A stretch of DNA of 64,000 nt, taken from Lentisphaerota bacterium. GTDB lineage: Bacteria; Verrucomicrobiota; Lentisphaeria; Victivallales; Victivallaceae. The notes below the pieces were generated by a model. It saw only the letters and a program-made list of their open reading frames with translations. It made no database searches and was not told the origin of the DNA. Both the position numbers and the translations under genes were made by a program. The DNA is taken from positions 20,641 to 84,640 of the forward strand of contig SUVS01000004.1 in assembly GCA_015061885.1 (NCBI GenBank). The letters are read 5' to 3'. Below are positions 1-9,775 of this stretch, in pieces. Position 1 is the stretch's first letter. Every line of letters starts with the position of its first letter.

Positions 1-2132
1 GTAATGGCATAAAGCGTTTTGGGGTTGGCGGAGATCTTGCCGGCTACATCCATAGCGTTGTTGAAAAGGTTTTTCGGCTGGATCTCGCCTTCGCCGGAGA
101 GCATGAAGGTAGCCCCGCCGGTGGCACCCAGACCCATGATCGCCGGCGGTGTAAAGCAGAGGATATTTGCCGAAGCCACTGTGCGGGCCACACCCTGAAT
201 TTTCATATTCATCTGGGCAAGCTGCTTATCGGGAGTTTTGCGTTTGTCCCAATGATCAAGGTCAACAATGGCAATACCGCCGTTTTCGGTTCTGCCGGAA
301 AGAATACTGAACCCGGAAGCGATCAGCACACTGCGTACACCATCGACTTTAAGCACCTTGTCGCGGAATTCAAACAATGCCTGTTCGGTACGGGCAAGTG
401 TTGCCCCCGGCGGCAGTTCGATATTCACAAGGATCGCCCCTTTATCTTCGGTGGGCAGGAAGCTGCTCAAAAGCTGTTTGTTGACCAGCCAGATACCGCC
501 CAGCACAATGCCGAAGATGATAAAAGTCAGCAATGCACGGCAAACCAGCAGTTTTACTCCGAAGAGATATATACTGCGGGAGCCATCGAGTATAAAGTTG
601 ATCGGAGCATAAAATTTAGCCGGTTTTTCTGCCGGAGGACGCAGGAGCAAAGCACAAAGTGCCGGACTCAAGGTCATAGCCACAATGGTTGAGAAGCAAA
701 GCGATATACACATCGTTACCGCAAACTGCATGTAGATAGTACCTACCATACCGCCGTAGAACGCCAGCGGAGCGTAACACGCTACCGTAACCAGCGTGGT
801 GGCGATGATCGCTCCGGTGATCTGCTGCATACTCTTTAAGGCGGCATCTTTGGCGGAGAGTTTTTCACGCACCATAAGTGCCTGACAGTTTTCCACTACC
901 ACGATAGCGTCGTCGCACAAACTGCCTACCACCAGGATCAAACCGAACATGGTAAGTACATTGATACTGTAACCCAATGCCAGCATCACGGGGAAGGTCG
1001 CCATCAATGATACCGGGATCGCCAGCGACGGGATCAATGTCGCCCGCCAATCCTGCAAAAATACCCAGGTAATGACCACCACCAGCAAGAGCGCAACTAC
1101 CAGCGTGGTAACGATTTCTTTCAGCGAGATTACAATAAATTCGGTCGGGTCATACGCTGTAGTGTAGCTCACACCCTGCGGAAAACGCTTGGAAAGGCGT
1201 TCGAGTTCGGCTTTAACATCTTCCACAGTGCGGAGTGCGTTGGCGTCGCTGGAACGGTAGATCATCATCCCCACTGCTTCGCCGTTGTTGTACCAGCCTT
1301 TACCGGCATAATCTTTGGCACCGAGTTCAACTTTGGCAATATCCTTCAGGCGGATAAGATTTCCGTTGCCATCGTTGCGGACAATGATATTGCTGAACTC
1401 TTCGGCGGTTTTCAAACGGCCCTGCACATTGAGTTTGTATTCAATGTAATCGCTGGAGTTTTCCGAACCGATGGTACCGGCGGCGGCCTGAATGTTCTGC
1501 GACTGCACTGCCGCAACGATTTCATCGGTGGAAACGCTCAAACCCGCCATGCGGATCGGATCGAGCCATATACGCATACTGAACACCTGGGCGGACATGA
1601 CTTCAGCCGCCGCCACCCCGTCAATACGCGAAATGGGGTCTTTAATGGTGGTGTTCACATAGTTGTTGAGTTCAATGACCGACATTTTACTTTTGTCGGT
1701 GGTAAATACAAACACCGCCAGCATGTCGCTGGTACGCTTATCTACATTCACCCCCACGCGTTTCACATCATCGGGCAGTTTGGGTTCGGCACGCTTGAGT
1801 GCGTTCTGCACATTGACCATTGCCATATCCTGATCGGTACCGCTTTTGAAAGTTACCGAGCAGCTGTAATTACCCAGATTATCGCAAGTGCTGGAAAAGT
1901 ACAAAAGATCATCCACCCCGTTGAGTTCATCTTCAATTGGAATAGCCACGGTATCTGCCACCACTCCGGCACTGGCACCGGCATAGTTGGTCGTTACCGA
2001 AATCTGCGGCGGAGCGATTTCAGGATATTCTGCAATCGGCAGTTGGGTTACCGCCATGATACCCATAAGCACAAATATAATGCTTATGACCATGGCAAAA
2101 CGCGGTCGTTCAATAAATATCTTGGAAAACAT
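1..2132 (-). CDS. RND (HAE1/AcrB-type) efflux pump inner-membrane permease, C-terminus beyond the window
   Basis: Proton-driven drug or hydrophobe exporter of the RND superfamily, working in the inner membrane with the membrane-fusion protein encoded just upstream in the operon. About 710 of the usual 1030-1050 residues are visible. The reading frame is open from ATG at 2132 to the window edge. The N-terminus MFSKIFIERPRFAMV followed by a hydrophobic helix and QLPIAEYP is typical. The transmembrane segment around residues 395-415 carries the paired aspartates of the proton relay at residues 407-408 (CDDAIVVVEN), the same positions as in AcrB. The start is supported by GAGGAG about 10 bases ahead, and only 21 bases separate it from the fusion-protein stop. 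The substrate cannot be read from sequence. Confidence 0.95.
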   Translation of the reverse strand, partial: MFSKIFIERPRFAMVISIIFVLMGIMAVTQLPIAEYPEIAPPQISVTTNYAGASAGVVADTVAIPIEDELNGVDDLLYFSSTCDNLGNYSCSVTFKSGTDQDMAMVNVQNALKRAEPKLPDDVKRVGVNVDKRTSDMLAVFVFTTDKSKMSVIELNNYVNTTIKDPISRIDGVAAAEVMSAQVFSMRIWLDPIRMAGLSVSTDEIVAAVQSQNIQAAAGTIGSENSSDYIEYKLNVQGRLKTAEEFSNIIVRNDGNGNLIRLKDIAKVELGAKDYAGKGWYNNGEAVGMMIYRSSDANALRTVEDVKAELERLSKRFPQGVSYTTAYDPTEFIVISLKEIVTTLVVALLLVVVITWVFLQDWRATLIPSLAIPVSLMATFPVMLALGYSINVLTMFGLILVVGSLCDDAIVVVENCQALMVREKLSAKDAALKSMQQITGAIIATTLVTVACYAPLAFYGGMVGTIYMQFAVTMCISLCFSTIVAMTLSPALCALLLRPPAEKPAKFYAPINFILDGSRSIYLFGVKLLVCRALLTFIIFGIVLGGIWLVNKQLLSSFLPTEDKGAILVNIELPPGATLARTEQALFEFRDKVLKVDGVRSVLIASGFSILSGRTENGGIAIVDLDHWDKRKTPDKQLAQMNMKIQGVARTVASANILCFTPPAIMGLGATGGATFMLSGEGEIQPKNLFNNAMDVAGKISANPKTLYAI

Positions 2133-2153
2133 CTTGCTTGGCTCCTCAAAACA

Positions 2154-3236
2154 TTATTTGGCAATTTCCACTGTCGCACCGGGGCGGACTTTGTGGGTGC
2201 CGTCAACAATGATCGTTTCGCCGATGTTCAGACCTTTTTCCACGATCACATATTTGCCGCGGGTGTTGCCGACTGTTACATTGCGGCGGCTGACTTTGTT
2301 ATCTTTGTCAAGCACATAAACATAAGAAGCATTATTGTCGTACATCACAGCCGAAGGGGTGATCGCCGGACAGTTTCTGGCAATTTCGCGATCCATAAGA
2401 ACCGAAACGGTGGAGCCTGGAATGAGTTTCTGCAATTTGTTGGGGAATTCAGCATAAATCTGAATGGTATCGGTGCGGCGGTTGGCGGCATTATCCACAA
2501 ACGCCACTTTGCCGATTTCTTCAAAAGTGCTGTCGTCAGCCAGTTTCAGGGCTATCCGGGCTTCTTTTTTCAGAGCATCAAGCGTGCCGAACATTTGCAG
2601 AAAGTCGCGGTTGCTCATGGCAAACTGCACCCGTATGGGGCTGACCTGATTGATGGTGGCAAGTACGCCGGCAGAGGGGGTTATGTAGTTGCCTTCGGTA
2701 TAATTAGTTACGCCGATGACTCCGTCCATGGGGGCGGTGATCACGGTATTATCCAAATCGTCTTTGGCGGTGATAAGGGCCGCTTCGGCAGCGAGCAAAC
2801 TGGATTTGTAGGCTTCCAGGCTGCTCAAAGTGTTTTCCAGCGAGTCTTTACTGGCGGCATTTTTGCCGTAAAGACTGTTGGCACGGTTGTAGCTGTTCTG
2901 GGCGTATTCCAAATGGGCTTTACACTCGGCGATCTTGGCTTCGGCACTTTTAACTGCCGCTTCGTAGCGGATACGGTCAAAGGTGTAAAGCATCTGACCT
3001 TTGCGGACGAAATCGCCGTTTTTAAAACCGACTTTCAGGAGTTCGCCCGATACCCGCGGTACCAGCTGAACCACGGCGGGGGCGGATACCAATCCGGCAT
3101 AACGGCGGTGTTCCACATTGTCTTGAGCGGTAACTTTACCGGCAATTACAATGGGTTTGGGCATTGCCGGCGGGGCGGCATTTACAGCGGCAGCAAGCGT
3201 GGCAGTGCAAGCTGCAATAAGCAGAGTTTTTTTCAT
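2154..3236 (-). CDS. RND efflux periplasmic adaptor (membrane-fusion protein, AcrA/MexE-like)
   Basis: Periplasmic adaptor linking the RND permease to an outer-membrane channel. It has 360 residues, normal for the family. The N-terminus MKKTLLIAACTATLAAAVNA is a signal peptide. It is followed by the first half of the lipoyl domain (PRVSGELLKVGFKNGDFVRKG), an alpha-helical hairpin at roughly residues 95-155, the second lipoyl half (ITAPMDGVIGVTNYTEGNYI) and the beta-barrel and membrane-proximal regions. The start has AGGAG nine bases upstream. It lies between the marR-type gene and the RND permease on the same strand, a standard repressor-adaptor-pump operon. No outer-membrane TolC-like gene is visible in the window. 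Confidence 0.95.
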   Translation of the reverse strand: MKKTLLIAACTATLAAAVNAAPPAMPKPIVIAGKVTAQDNVEHRRYAGLVSAPAVVQLVPRVSGELLKVGFKNGDFVRKGQMLYTFDRIRYEAAVKSAEAKIAECKAHLEYAQNSYNRANSLYGKNAASKDSLENTLSSLEAYKSSLLAAEAALITAKDDLDNTVITAPMDGVIGVTNYTEGNYITPSAGVLATINQVSPIRVQFAMSNRDFLQMFGTLDALKKEARIALKLADDSTFEEIGKVAFVDNAANRRTDTIQIYAEFPNKLQKLIPGSTVSVLMDREIARNCPAITPSAVMYDNNASYVYVLDKDNKVSRRNVTVGNTRGKYVIVEKGLNIGETIIVDGTHKVRPGATVEIAK

Positions 3237-3266
3237 TTTTGTTTCTCCTAATACAGTATTATAGAT

Positions 3267-3731
3267 TTATTTATCGTTTGAATTTTGCAAAAGATTCATT
3301 TGTTCCAGCAGATGATCCAATACCCGGGTGAACGCGGTAATATCTTCTTTGCTGACATCTTTGCAAATGGTCTGCATTACATTATCCACATGTTGTGTAT
3401 GCTGTTCTTTGAGCTGTAATCCGATGGCGGTGGGTTTCAGGAGTATGGCACGGCGGTCGGAGGGACTTACTGTGCGTTCCACAATATTTTCCTTTACCAG
3501 CACATCTACGGTCTGCGAGATCGCACCCGGTGTAAGGTTCAGCTCATCGGCGATCTCTTTGAGCATTATACCGTGCGGATGATGGTCGTAGATGACTCCC
3601 ACCACCCGCAGTTGCGGCAGCGGAAGGCGGTTGGGCAGATCGCACACGGTAACGCCGGAGCTGCTCAAGCGGTCCGCCAGACGCAGCAGATTACGCCACA
3701 GATGTTCACTTTTTATGTTTGCATTATCCAA
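3267..3731 (-). CDS. MarR-family transcriptional regulator
   Basis: Winged-helix DNA-binding protein of 154 residues, the usual MarR length, first gene of the operon with the adaptor and pump, so probably their ligand-responsive repressor. The winged helix spans about residues 45-110, with GIMLKEIADELNLTPGAISQ as the helix-turn-helix and ENIVERTVSPSDRRAILLKP as the wing; the DRR motif is characteristic. The start is a TTG (bases 3729-3731), chosen because GAAGGG lies nine bases ahead and no in-frame ATG gives a full N-terminal helix. A perfect inverted repeat just upstream (3762-3779) is a plausible autoregulatory operator. Target genes are inferred from position only. Confidence 0.93.
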   Translation of the reverse strand: MDNANIKSEHLWRNLLRLADRLSSSGVTVCDLPNRLPLPQLRVVGVIYDHHPHGIMLKEIADELNLTPGAISQTVDVLVKENIVERTVSPSDRRAILLKPTAIGLQLKEQHTQHVDNVMQTICKDVSKEDITAFTRVLDHLLEQMNLLQNSNDK

Positions 3732-3761
3732 AATGATGTACCCTTCAAAAAATTAACTTGA

Positions 3762-3779
3762 TAAATAGTTTACTATTTA
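3762..3779. promoter_or_regulatory. Candidate MarR operator, perfect inverted repeat
   Basis: TAAATAGTTTACTATTTA is a perfect 7-bp inverted repeat with a 4-base centre, about 30 bases upstream of the MarR start codon, in the AT-rich gap between the divergent pump operon and the gene at 3946. Size and symmetry fit a MarR dimer site. Binding is inferred from position, not shown. Confidence 0.45.
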
Positions 3780-3945
3780 AAGTAATGCAGGAATGGCTTT
3801 TTTGCAAATTTTGCGGTGGTTTATTTTATAAGCAGTGGATTATTTGTATATTTTCCAACTGAAATATTGCTTTTTGCCATTAAGGGTGTATTTGTATAGG
3901 AAATAATGTTTTTTGTACTGAAAAAATATCAGCAGGAGGATTTTT

Positions 3946-6900
3946 ATGCAGCTTGATTTCAGAATAGATTGGGGCTACCAGTATTTGTATTCCCGGCGTC
4001 ATTATCACCCGTTTTTTGAATGGGACGGCCATTTGGAATGTCAGAACGGTAAAATCGAAAAGATGTTCAAACTCGATTATCCGGTGATCTGGTACGGGCC
4101 GGGGCACTGTGCCCACGAAACCGAGCTGGAAGGTACATCGTTTGTCAGCCGCACCCGCCGTGGTATTTCCGGGATCCGGGTCGTGGCTGAAGTTGATGAA
4201 AACAGCGTGTTCAAACTGGTCACCAAAAGCGGCACATGGGAGTTTTCGGCACAGCAGATTATCGAAGATGGCCGCATCGTTTTTCCGGTCGGCTATAAGT
4301 ATTTGAACTGCAATGTAATTGTTACCCGTACCGGATATATCTGGTTCCGTCCTGCCGCAAGAGATAATGAAATCACTTATGAAGCCGCCGAAATCGCTCA
4401 AGCCAACAACCTTGAACTGCACGCCTGGGCACGTATGACTTCGGCATGGGTTGCTCCGGGCGGAAAATTTTCCATGCCGCTGAAAGTCGAAGCCGATGTG
4501 CATGATTTTAATGAAACGCTTATCCACATGCAGGCAATGGTGGCTCCGCCGAGCGGTTATACGCCGGAAAATGAACCGCAGTATCATGATGATTTTACCA
4601 TCAATATCTATCTGGATGGCGAAAAAGTCGGTGCCAAGAGCCACTTTTTCCGTGAACATGACGGCTTTATGCAGATACTCGAAGATGTATGGTACCGTAT
4701 TCCGGCATCTCCGGGCGAACATGTTGTAACCTTTGAAAATACTCATCCGGAGGCTTATTTGCTTTTCAACCGGTTGATTTTCCGCCGTTGCGGATACGAT
4801 CATTTGCAGTTGAGTCTGCCGGCGTGGGCGTTGGTCGGCGAAAAAATCATCGGCAGATTTTTTGCGGTAAAAAATGATACCGTTACACTCGAATACCCCA
4901 CCGGCAGTCAGACCGTCGAAGCCGTACCCGGCTGGAATGAGTTTGAGTTTACTTTGGATGCCCCCGGCAGAGATGTTATCGTAAAAGCCAACGGCAAAGC
5001 CGGTATCCTGCCCGAAGTTTACGATCTGCCCGGCGAAGAATTCCCGGTAACAGTCGGTTACGATATGACCGTTGTGCCGCACGATAACAACGGTTTTATG
5101 GATTGGCTGCTTGACTACACCTGGCGTACTCAACTGGGGAATCTGGTAGTCTTCCGCAGTTTCCTTTACGGCAAAGGCAACCGCAAGTACCGTCCCGCCG
5201 ATACTGATCTGCTCTATAAATGGGCGGATTTCTGCCGCAAGCATGGTATTTATGTGGAGGCGGCAACTGACTTTGATGACGGCAAACTTATCAAAGGTGC
5301 CGGCGATCACATCCACTCGGTCGGCCGCCACGAATACCCGGGGGCTGTCTATGCCCGCGACCCCAAAGAGCCTTATGCTTCAAATGACATGAAAGAAGCC
5401 AGCGAAAAGTTTCAGGAATATCTGAAAATCGAAATCGACCGATCTCACAATGCCGGCGGCAAATGTGCCTTCGGCGATGCTTCCGGAGGGCACCGCTACT
5501 GCTATCTGGCTGGAGCTGACTTTATGCGTACTGAAACCATGGTGCCGCACACCATGCATTTGTGCAGTCAGGCCCGTCCGGCGGCAGAAGCCCTCGGCTC
5601 CGGCGAATGGGGCGTACACATTGCCATACACCACCCGATGCAGCCGTTTTACGAAAGCCATCTGGGACAGTATTATTTGAGCATCTTCCAGCCGTGGATC
5701 ATGGGGGCAAATATGATCTACGAAGAAGACAGTCTTTTTGTGCTGTTCAAAGAAGAACGCCAGTGCTGGGATGACCTGCTGACCAAGGGCAAACGCGATA
5801 TGACCCGCGATTTCTTCAAGTTTGTAAAGACCCATCCCCGCAGCGGTAAATGTGTGCGTAATATTGCTTTCCTTGAAGGCAGATACGCCGCTCCGTTCAA
5901 CGGGTTTATCTGCGATGTGGAACAGACCCCCGATTACTCCGTGTGGGGGTACTTCGGCAACGATGCACCCGAATGGGGCCACAAACAGCCGGAAAAATGC
6001 CGTCAGGTATTGGATGTATTGATGCCGGGCGTGAACACCCAGCCGTTACGCCAGAAGTACGACAAACGCCGTTTCTTCTTTTCCGGTAACCCCTACGGCG
6101 ACTTTGACGAAGTGCCGGTGGAAGCAAAAAGTGAATACTTCAACCAGTACAAACTGCTGCTCAATCTGGGCTGGAACACCGCCATTGCCGAAGATATGGA
6201 AAAACTCGCAAACTATGTGAAAAACGGCGGCATCCTTCTGACCGGTATCCCGCAGTTCAGCACCCATGTCAAGCGTGATTTCCTGCGCGATTTCAATGAT
6301 CTGGCATTGTGGAACAACGGCGATTTGAGCGAAATAGCCGGTATCAGAGTCAAGGGCAGGGGCGAAAAGTTCTCCGGTCAGTGGAACTGTGCATGGCGTG
6401 AAACGCTGCCGGTGGTGGAACTCTCTGCCGCTCCCAATGATGATGTAAATGAAGATGACATGGGCTTTACGGCAGATATTGAACTTGCCGGAGCCGAAGT
6501 GGTCATCATTGATGCTTCCACCGCCAAGCCGCTGCTGGTGCGTTACAAGCTCGGTAAAGGCTGGGTCTATACATTGACCATCTGGGCGTACCCCGGTCAT
6601 GAAAAATTCCAGCAGTTCAGTGCGGTCGTTACGGCGGCACTTGCTCAAGATGTCCTCGGCGATTACTTTGTGGAAGATGCTTCCAAAGAGATATTCTGGA
6701 CGCACTGGCAGGGGGCTGACGACGGTTCTGACGCACTGCTGATGCTGCTCAATACCGACTGGACAAGCAAAAACAATGTCAAGACCGCCACGATCCACAC
6801 GCCTGACTGGGCGTTTGAAATCGACATTCCTGAACGCGATATGCGGTTTGTCCGTATTTACGGCGATAAGGCGATCGTATCTGATACATCGCTTTACATC

Positions 6901-7032
6901 CGCAAAAATGCTGACGGCAGACTTATGGCATACGGTTCAGGCACAGTAACTTGTCTGGTCTATGCCGGAAGCGAAGTCGAAGAACGCGTTCTGGACTTCG
7001 ACTGCAATACCGAAATGGAAATAACTCTTTAA
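3946..7032 (+). CDS. Large orphan protein, likely TIM-barrel glycoside hydrolase-like enzyme
   Basis: Protein of 1028 residues that I cannot assign to a named family. No signal peptide is visible, so it is probably cytoplasmic. Residues about 1-360 look like beta-sandwich modules. From about 366 to 600 there are alternating hydrophobic strands and acidic loop ends (VTVGYDMTVVPHDNNG, GIYVEAATDFDDG, KCAFGDASGGHRYC, ADFMRTETMVP, GANMIYEEDSLF) as in a glycosidase TIM barrel. Residues about 690-790 (LLLNLGWNTAIAED, YVKNGGILLTG) resemble the class I glutamine-amidotransferase-like domain found after the barrel in GH42-type enzymes, and a beta-rich tail follows. The start is clear: AGGAGG lies 5 bases before ATG. 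Another orphan enzyme follows 20 bases downstream, so the two are probably co-transcribed. A polysaccharide substrate is inference. Confidence 0.75.
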   Translation: MQLDFRIDWGYQYLYSRRHYHPFFEWDGHLECQNGKIEKMFKLDYPVIWYGPGHCAHETELEGTSFVSRTRRGISGIRVVAEVDENSVFKLVTKSGTWEFSAQQIIEDGRIVFPVGYKYLNCNVIVTRTGYIWFRPAARDNEITYEAAEIAQANNLELHAWARMTSAWVAPGGKFSMPLKVEADVHDFNETLIHMQAMVAPPSGYTPENEPQYHDDFTINIYLDGEKVGAKSHFFREHDGFMQILEDVWYRIPASPGEHVVTFENTHPEAYLLFNRLIFRRCGYDHLQLSLPAWALVGEKIIGRFFAVKNDTVTLEYPTGSQTVEAVPGWNEFEFTLDAPGRDVIVKANGKAGILPEVYDLPGEEFPVTVGYDMTVVPHDNNGFMDWLLDYTWRTQLGNLVVFRSFLYGKGNRKYRPADTDLLYKWADFCRKHGIYVEAATDFDDGKLIKGAGDHIHSVGRHEYPGAVYARDPKEPYASNDMKEASEKFQEYLKIEIDRSHNAGGKCAFGDASGGHRYCYLAGADFMRTETMVPHTMHLCSQARPAAEALGSGEWGVHIAIHHPMQPFYESHLGQYYLSIFQPWIMGANMIYEEDSLFVLFKEERQCWDDLLTKGKRDMTRDFFKFVKTHPRSGKCVRNIAFLEGRYAAPFNGFICDVEQTPDYSVWGYFGNDAPEWGHKQPEKCRQVLDVLMPGVNTQPLRQKYDKRRFFFSGNPYGDFDEVPVEAKSEYFNQYKLLLNLGWNTAIAEDMEKLANYVKNGGILLTGIPQFSTHVKRDFLRDFNDLALWNNGDLSEIAGIRVKGRGEKFSGQWNCAWRETLPVVELSAAPNDDVNEDDMGFTADIELAGAEVVIIDASTAKPLLVRYKLGKGWVYTLTIWAYPGHEKFQQFSAVVTAALAQDVLGDYFVEDASKEIFWTHWQGADDGSDALLMLLNTDWTSKNNVKTATIHTPDWAFEIDIPERDMRFVRIYGDKAIVSDTSLYIRKNADGRLMAYGSGTVTCLVYAGSEVEERVLDFDCNTEMEITL

Positions 7033-7052
7033 ACAGTATTGGAACAGATATT

Positions 7053-9038
7053 ATGCAAGGTTACTGGATAGAATTATTCAAACCCCGTGCCCAGGCCGAT
7101 ATTAAAGGTTTTCTGCCGGAAAATGTGGAATTTGTGGAAAATCCTGCAGCAGAGAAATTGCAGGAACTTTTGGCTCTTGCCCGCGGCGGCAAAGCCAGAG
7201 TTATGCTGGAATGTCCGGTGGAATATCCGGGATTGGAATTTGGTGACGAGATCTACGCCGACAGTTTCAAGGCCCGCTCGGTGGTTGCCGATGAGTGGTT
7301 CGGTCTGCCGGTCTGCCGCATCCTGACCCAGCACAATTTTGTTTTGCGGGAGGTCAAAACTCCGGTCAAAGCTCATCTGGTGGCGGCACGCGTAGCCGGT
7401 TACCGCGATGCGTGTTTCGGGTTGGATGACGCTCAAAAACTGCCGCTGCTCTTTGAAGCCCCCGACTGCGGTAATATCCTTATAAGCGTTACGCCGCTTG
7501 CCAGCTTTATTCAGAGCCGTTTTGCTCCGGCTTGCGACTGGAAAACCGTTATCGGCAAACTGCTGGCATTTTTGAGCGGTTCAGAAGCCAGTGTGCCGGT
7601 GGATTACACTCTTTCGGTGCGTCCGGCTTATCAGGCAGAAGAGTGCTTGCCGGATGATGTTGAAAAACGGGCCTTCAAACGCAATGCCGAATGGTTTTAC
7701 CGGGAAATGATTTACAATCATCACGGCAATATGGGGGTGTTTGAAGGTTTTACCTCGGTCATTGATGTAACCGGCAGACAGTGGGTGATGCCCGCTTTAC
7801 GCGGGGATTGTCTGGGTGAATGTGCCGCCGTGGGGGCGTTGGATTACATCATCAACGGCGAAAGAGCCGGGCGTGAAATGGCAGAAGGTCTGGTCAAGAC
7901 CATGCTCGATACGCCTAAAGTAAGAGATTGCTGTACTGCCAGTCAGACCTTCGGTTCGCTTTTCTTTGACGACAGCAACCGTTCAGTATATGGCGATGAT
8001 AACTCCCGTGCCGCACTGGGGGCGATCCTTTCCGAAGATCTGTTGGATAACCCGAAACATGCCAAAAAACTTCTTCAGCTGGGCTATTCGCTTTTGCGTA
8101 CCACCGGGCCTAACGGATTGCGGACTCCGAGTCTGATCCAGCCGGAACATTTTCAAAACAACAAAACCTGGAAGTATTACCGGGAAAATAATTACGAAAA
8201 ATGTCATCCGCACTATCAGGCGTGGCATTGGGCGTTGAATTGTCAGCTCTACAAACTTACCGGCGATCATGATTTTCTGGAAAGTGCCATCGCCGCCATG
8301 AGCGAAGCCAATAAAGTTTTCCCCGATTTCTACTGGCAGAACGGAGCCACCGGCGACTGGTGCCGCATACTGCTGCCCTACGCCATGCTCGTGGAAGTCG
8401 ATGATACCCCTGAGCACCGCGAATGGCTGGAAAAGGTTGCCGATTTCTTTGTGGATAAACTCAATGAATACGGTACCGTCGCCGAAGTTATGGGCAAACG
8501 CGAACTCGGTCATTACCCGTCGCCGACATGCAATGCCGACCACGGCAAAGGCGAATGTGCGTTGGTGCAGTTCAACGGTGATCCGGCTTGCGATTTGCTC
8601 TATTCGGTAAACTACGCCCTCATGGGATTGCACGAAGCATACATGGCGATCGGCAAAGCCAGTTACAAAGCCGCCGCCGACCGTATGGCAGAATTCTTCT
8701 GCCGTATTCAGGCTCTTTCGCAGGAGCAGCGTTATCTCGATGGAGCGTGGCTGCGCGGTTTTGACTATAACTTGTGGGAATTTTTCGGCAGTGCCGCCGA
8801 CTCCGGCTGGGGGCCGTGGTGTGTGGAAACCGGCTGGACAAACTCGTGGATAGCATCCGCTCTGGCATTGCGTCAGCTCAACCGGCCGCTTTTGAGTGAA
8901 AAGGCTTCCGAACTTTATAAAGAGCTTGCTCCGGAAGTAAAAGCTATGATGTTCACGCCGCTGATGCCTTCAACCACCAGCCGCGGCACCCACACCATAA
9001 TCAACACCGCCTTCACCGGAGGCTTCGCCGAAGGTTGA
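7053..9038 (+). CDS. Orphan protein, probable (alpha/alpha)-barrel glycosidase-like enzyme
   Basis: Protein of 661 residues, no signal peptide, no family that I can name. Residues about 1-200 form a beta-rich N-terminal part. From about 210 to 640 there is a run of long helices with aromatic and acidic loops (YREMIYNHHGNMGVFEGF, RGDCLGECAAVGALDY, HPHYQAWHWALNCQLYKLTG, WCVETGWTNSWIASALALRQ), the pattern of six-hairpin glycosidases such as the GH127, GH88 and GH105 clans. I chose ATG at 7053 because it follows the stop of the 3946 gene by 20 bases; an upstream in-frame extension would overlap that gene. It probably acts with its neighbour on the same glycan. A repeat block begins 4 bases after its stop. 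Confidence 0.75.
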   Translation: MQGYWIELFKPRAQADIKGFLPENVEFVENPAAEKLQELLALARGGKARVMLECPVEYPGLEFGDEIYADSFKARSVVADEWFGLPVCRILTQHNFVLREVKTPVKAHLVAARVAGYRDACFGLDDAQKLPLLFEAPDCGNILISVTPLASFIQSRFAPACDWKTVIGKLLAFLSGSEASVPVDYTLSVRPAYQAEECLPDDVEKRAFKRNAEWFYREMIYNHHGNMGVFEGFTSVIDVTGRQWVMPALRGDCLGECAAVGALDYIINGERAGREMAEGLVKTMLDTPKVRDCCTASQTFGSLFFDDSNRSVYGDDNSRAALGAILSEDLLDNPKHAKKLLQLGYSLLRTTGPNGLRTPSLIQPEHFQNNKTWKYYRENNYEKCHPHYQAWHWALNCQLYKLTGDHDFLESAIAAMSEANKVFPDFYWQNGATGDWCRILLPYAMLVEVDDTPEHREWLEKVADFFVDKLNEYGTVAEVMGKRELGHYPSPTCNADHGKGECALVQFNGDPACDLLYSVNYALMGLHEAYMAIGKASYKAAADRMAEFFCRIQALSQEQRYLDGAWLRGFDYNLWEFFGSAADSGWGPWCVETGWTNSWIASALALRQLNRPLLSEKASELYKELAPEVKAMMFTPLMPSTTSRGTHTIINTAFTGGFAEG

Positions 9039-9042
9039 TTTA

Positions 9043-9775
9043 GGGGGTGGAAAATTGCAAAGCCCTCAAAAGTCGGCAAGGACATAACCTTCGCACAGCG
9101 GGGGGAGCATTTCGGACGGTTACCTTACAGGTAGCCGCCCGAAACTACCGCCCCACTGTACTGTGGTTCTGCACCTTGCCTTTGTTTTGATGACTTTACA
9201 ACTCCCCACCGGAAAACCTATACTCCCCGGTATTTATTATAGGTGCAGGCATAACCTTTGCCCTGTGGAGGTGAACATTTCAGGCGGTTACCTTACAGGT
9301 AGCCGCCCGAAACTACCGCCCCACTGTACTGTGGTTCTGCACCTTGCCTTTGTTTTGATGACTTTACAACTCCCCACCGGAAAACCTATACTCCCCGTTA
9401 TTTATTATAGGTGCAGGCATAACCTTTGCCCCGCGAGGGGAGCATTTCAGGCGGTTACCTTACAGGTAGCCATCCGAAACTACCGCCCCACTGTACTGTG
9501 GTTCTGCACCTTGCCTTTGTTTTGATGACTTTACAACTCCCCACCGGAAAACCTATACTCCCCGTTATTTATTATAGGTGCAGGCATAACCTTTGCCCTG
9601 TGGAGGTGAACATTTCAGGCGGTTACCTTACAGGTGGCCGTCCGAAACTACCGCCCCACTGTACTGTGGTTCTGCACCTTGCCTTTGTTTTGATGACTTT
9701 ACAATTCCCCACCGGAAAACCTATACTCCCCGGTATTTATTATAGGTGCAGGCATAACCTTCGCACAGCTGGGGG
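9043..9775 (+). repeat. Tandem array of a 168-bp hairpin-containing unit (about four copies)
   Basis: The distinctive core (TTACCTTACAGG) recurs with its TACC at 9121, 9289, 9456 and 9624, a period of 167-168 bp with very few differences. Each unit carries two palindromes: GGGCGGTTACC, loop, GGTAGCCGCCC, and ACCTATA, spacer, TATAGGT. The first copy starts GGGGTGGAAAATTGCAAAG and ends CTTTACAACTCCCCACC, imperfect inverted ends matching those of the single copy at 21296. Open frames inside the array follow the repeat period and have no ribosome site, so I do not treat them as genes. No transposase or integrase is nearby. Confidence 0.9.

Noticed and set aside
2043..3251. Long 402-codon plus-strand frame across the efflux adaptor
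   Set aside because: It is the antisense shadow of the membrane-fusion protein gene, which has signal peptide, domain motifs and operon context; the shadow has none.
3880..5331. 483-codon minus-strand frame opposite the 3946 gene
   Set aside because: Antisense shadow produced by codon bias of the real gene; no ribosome site or recognisable domain.
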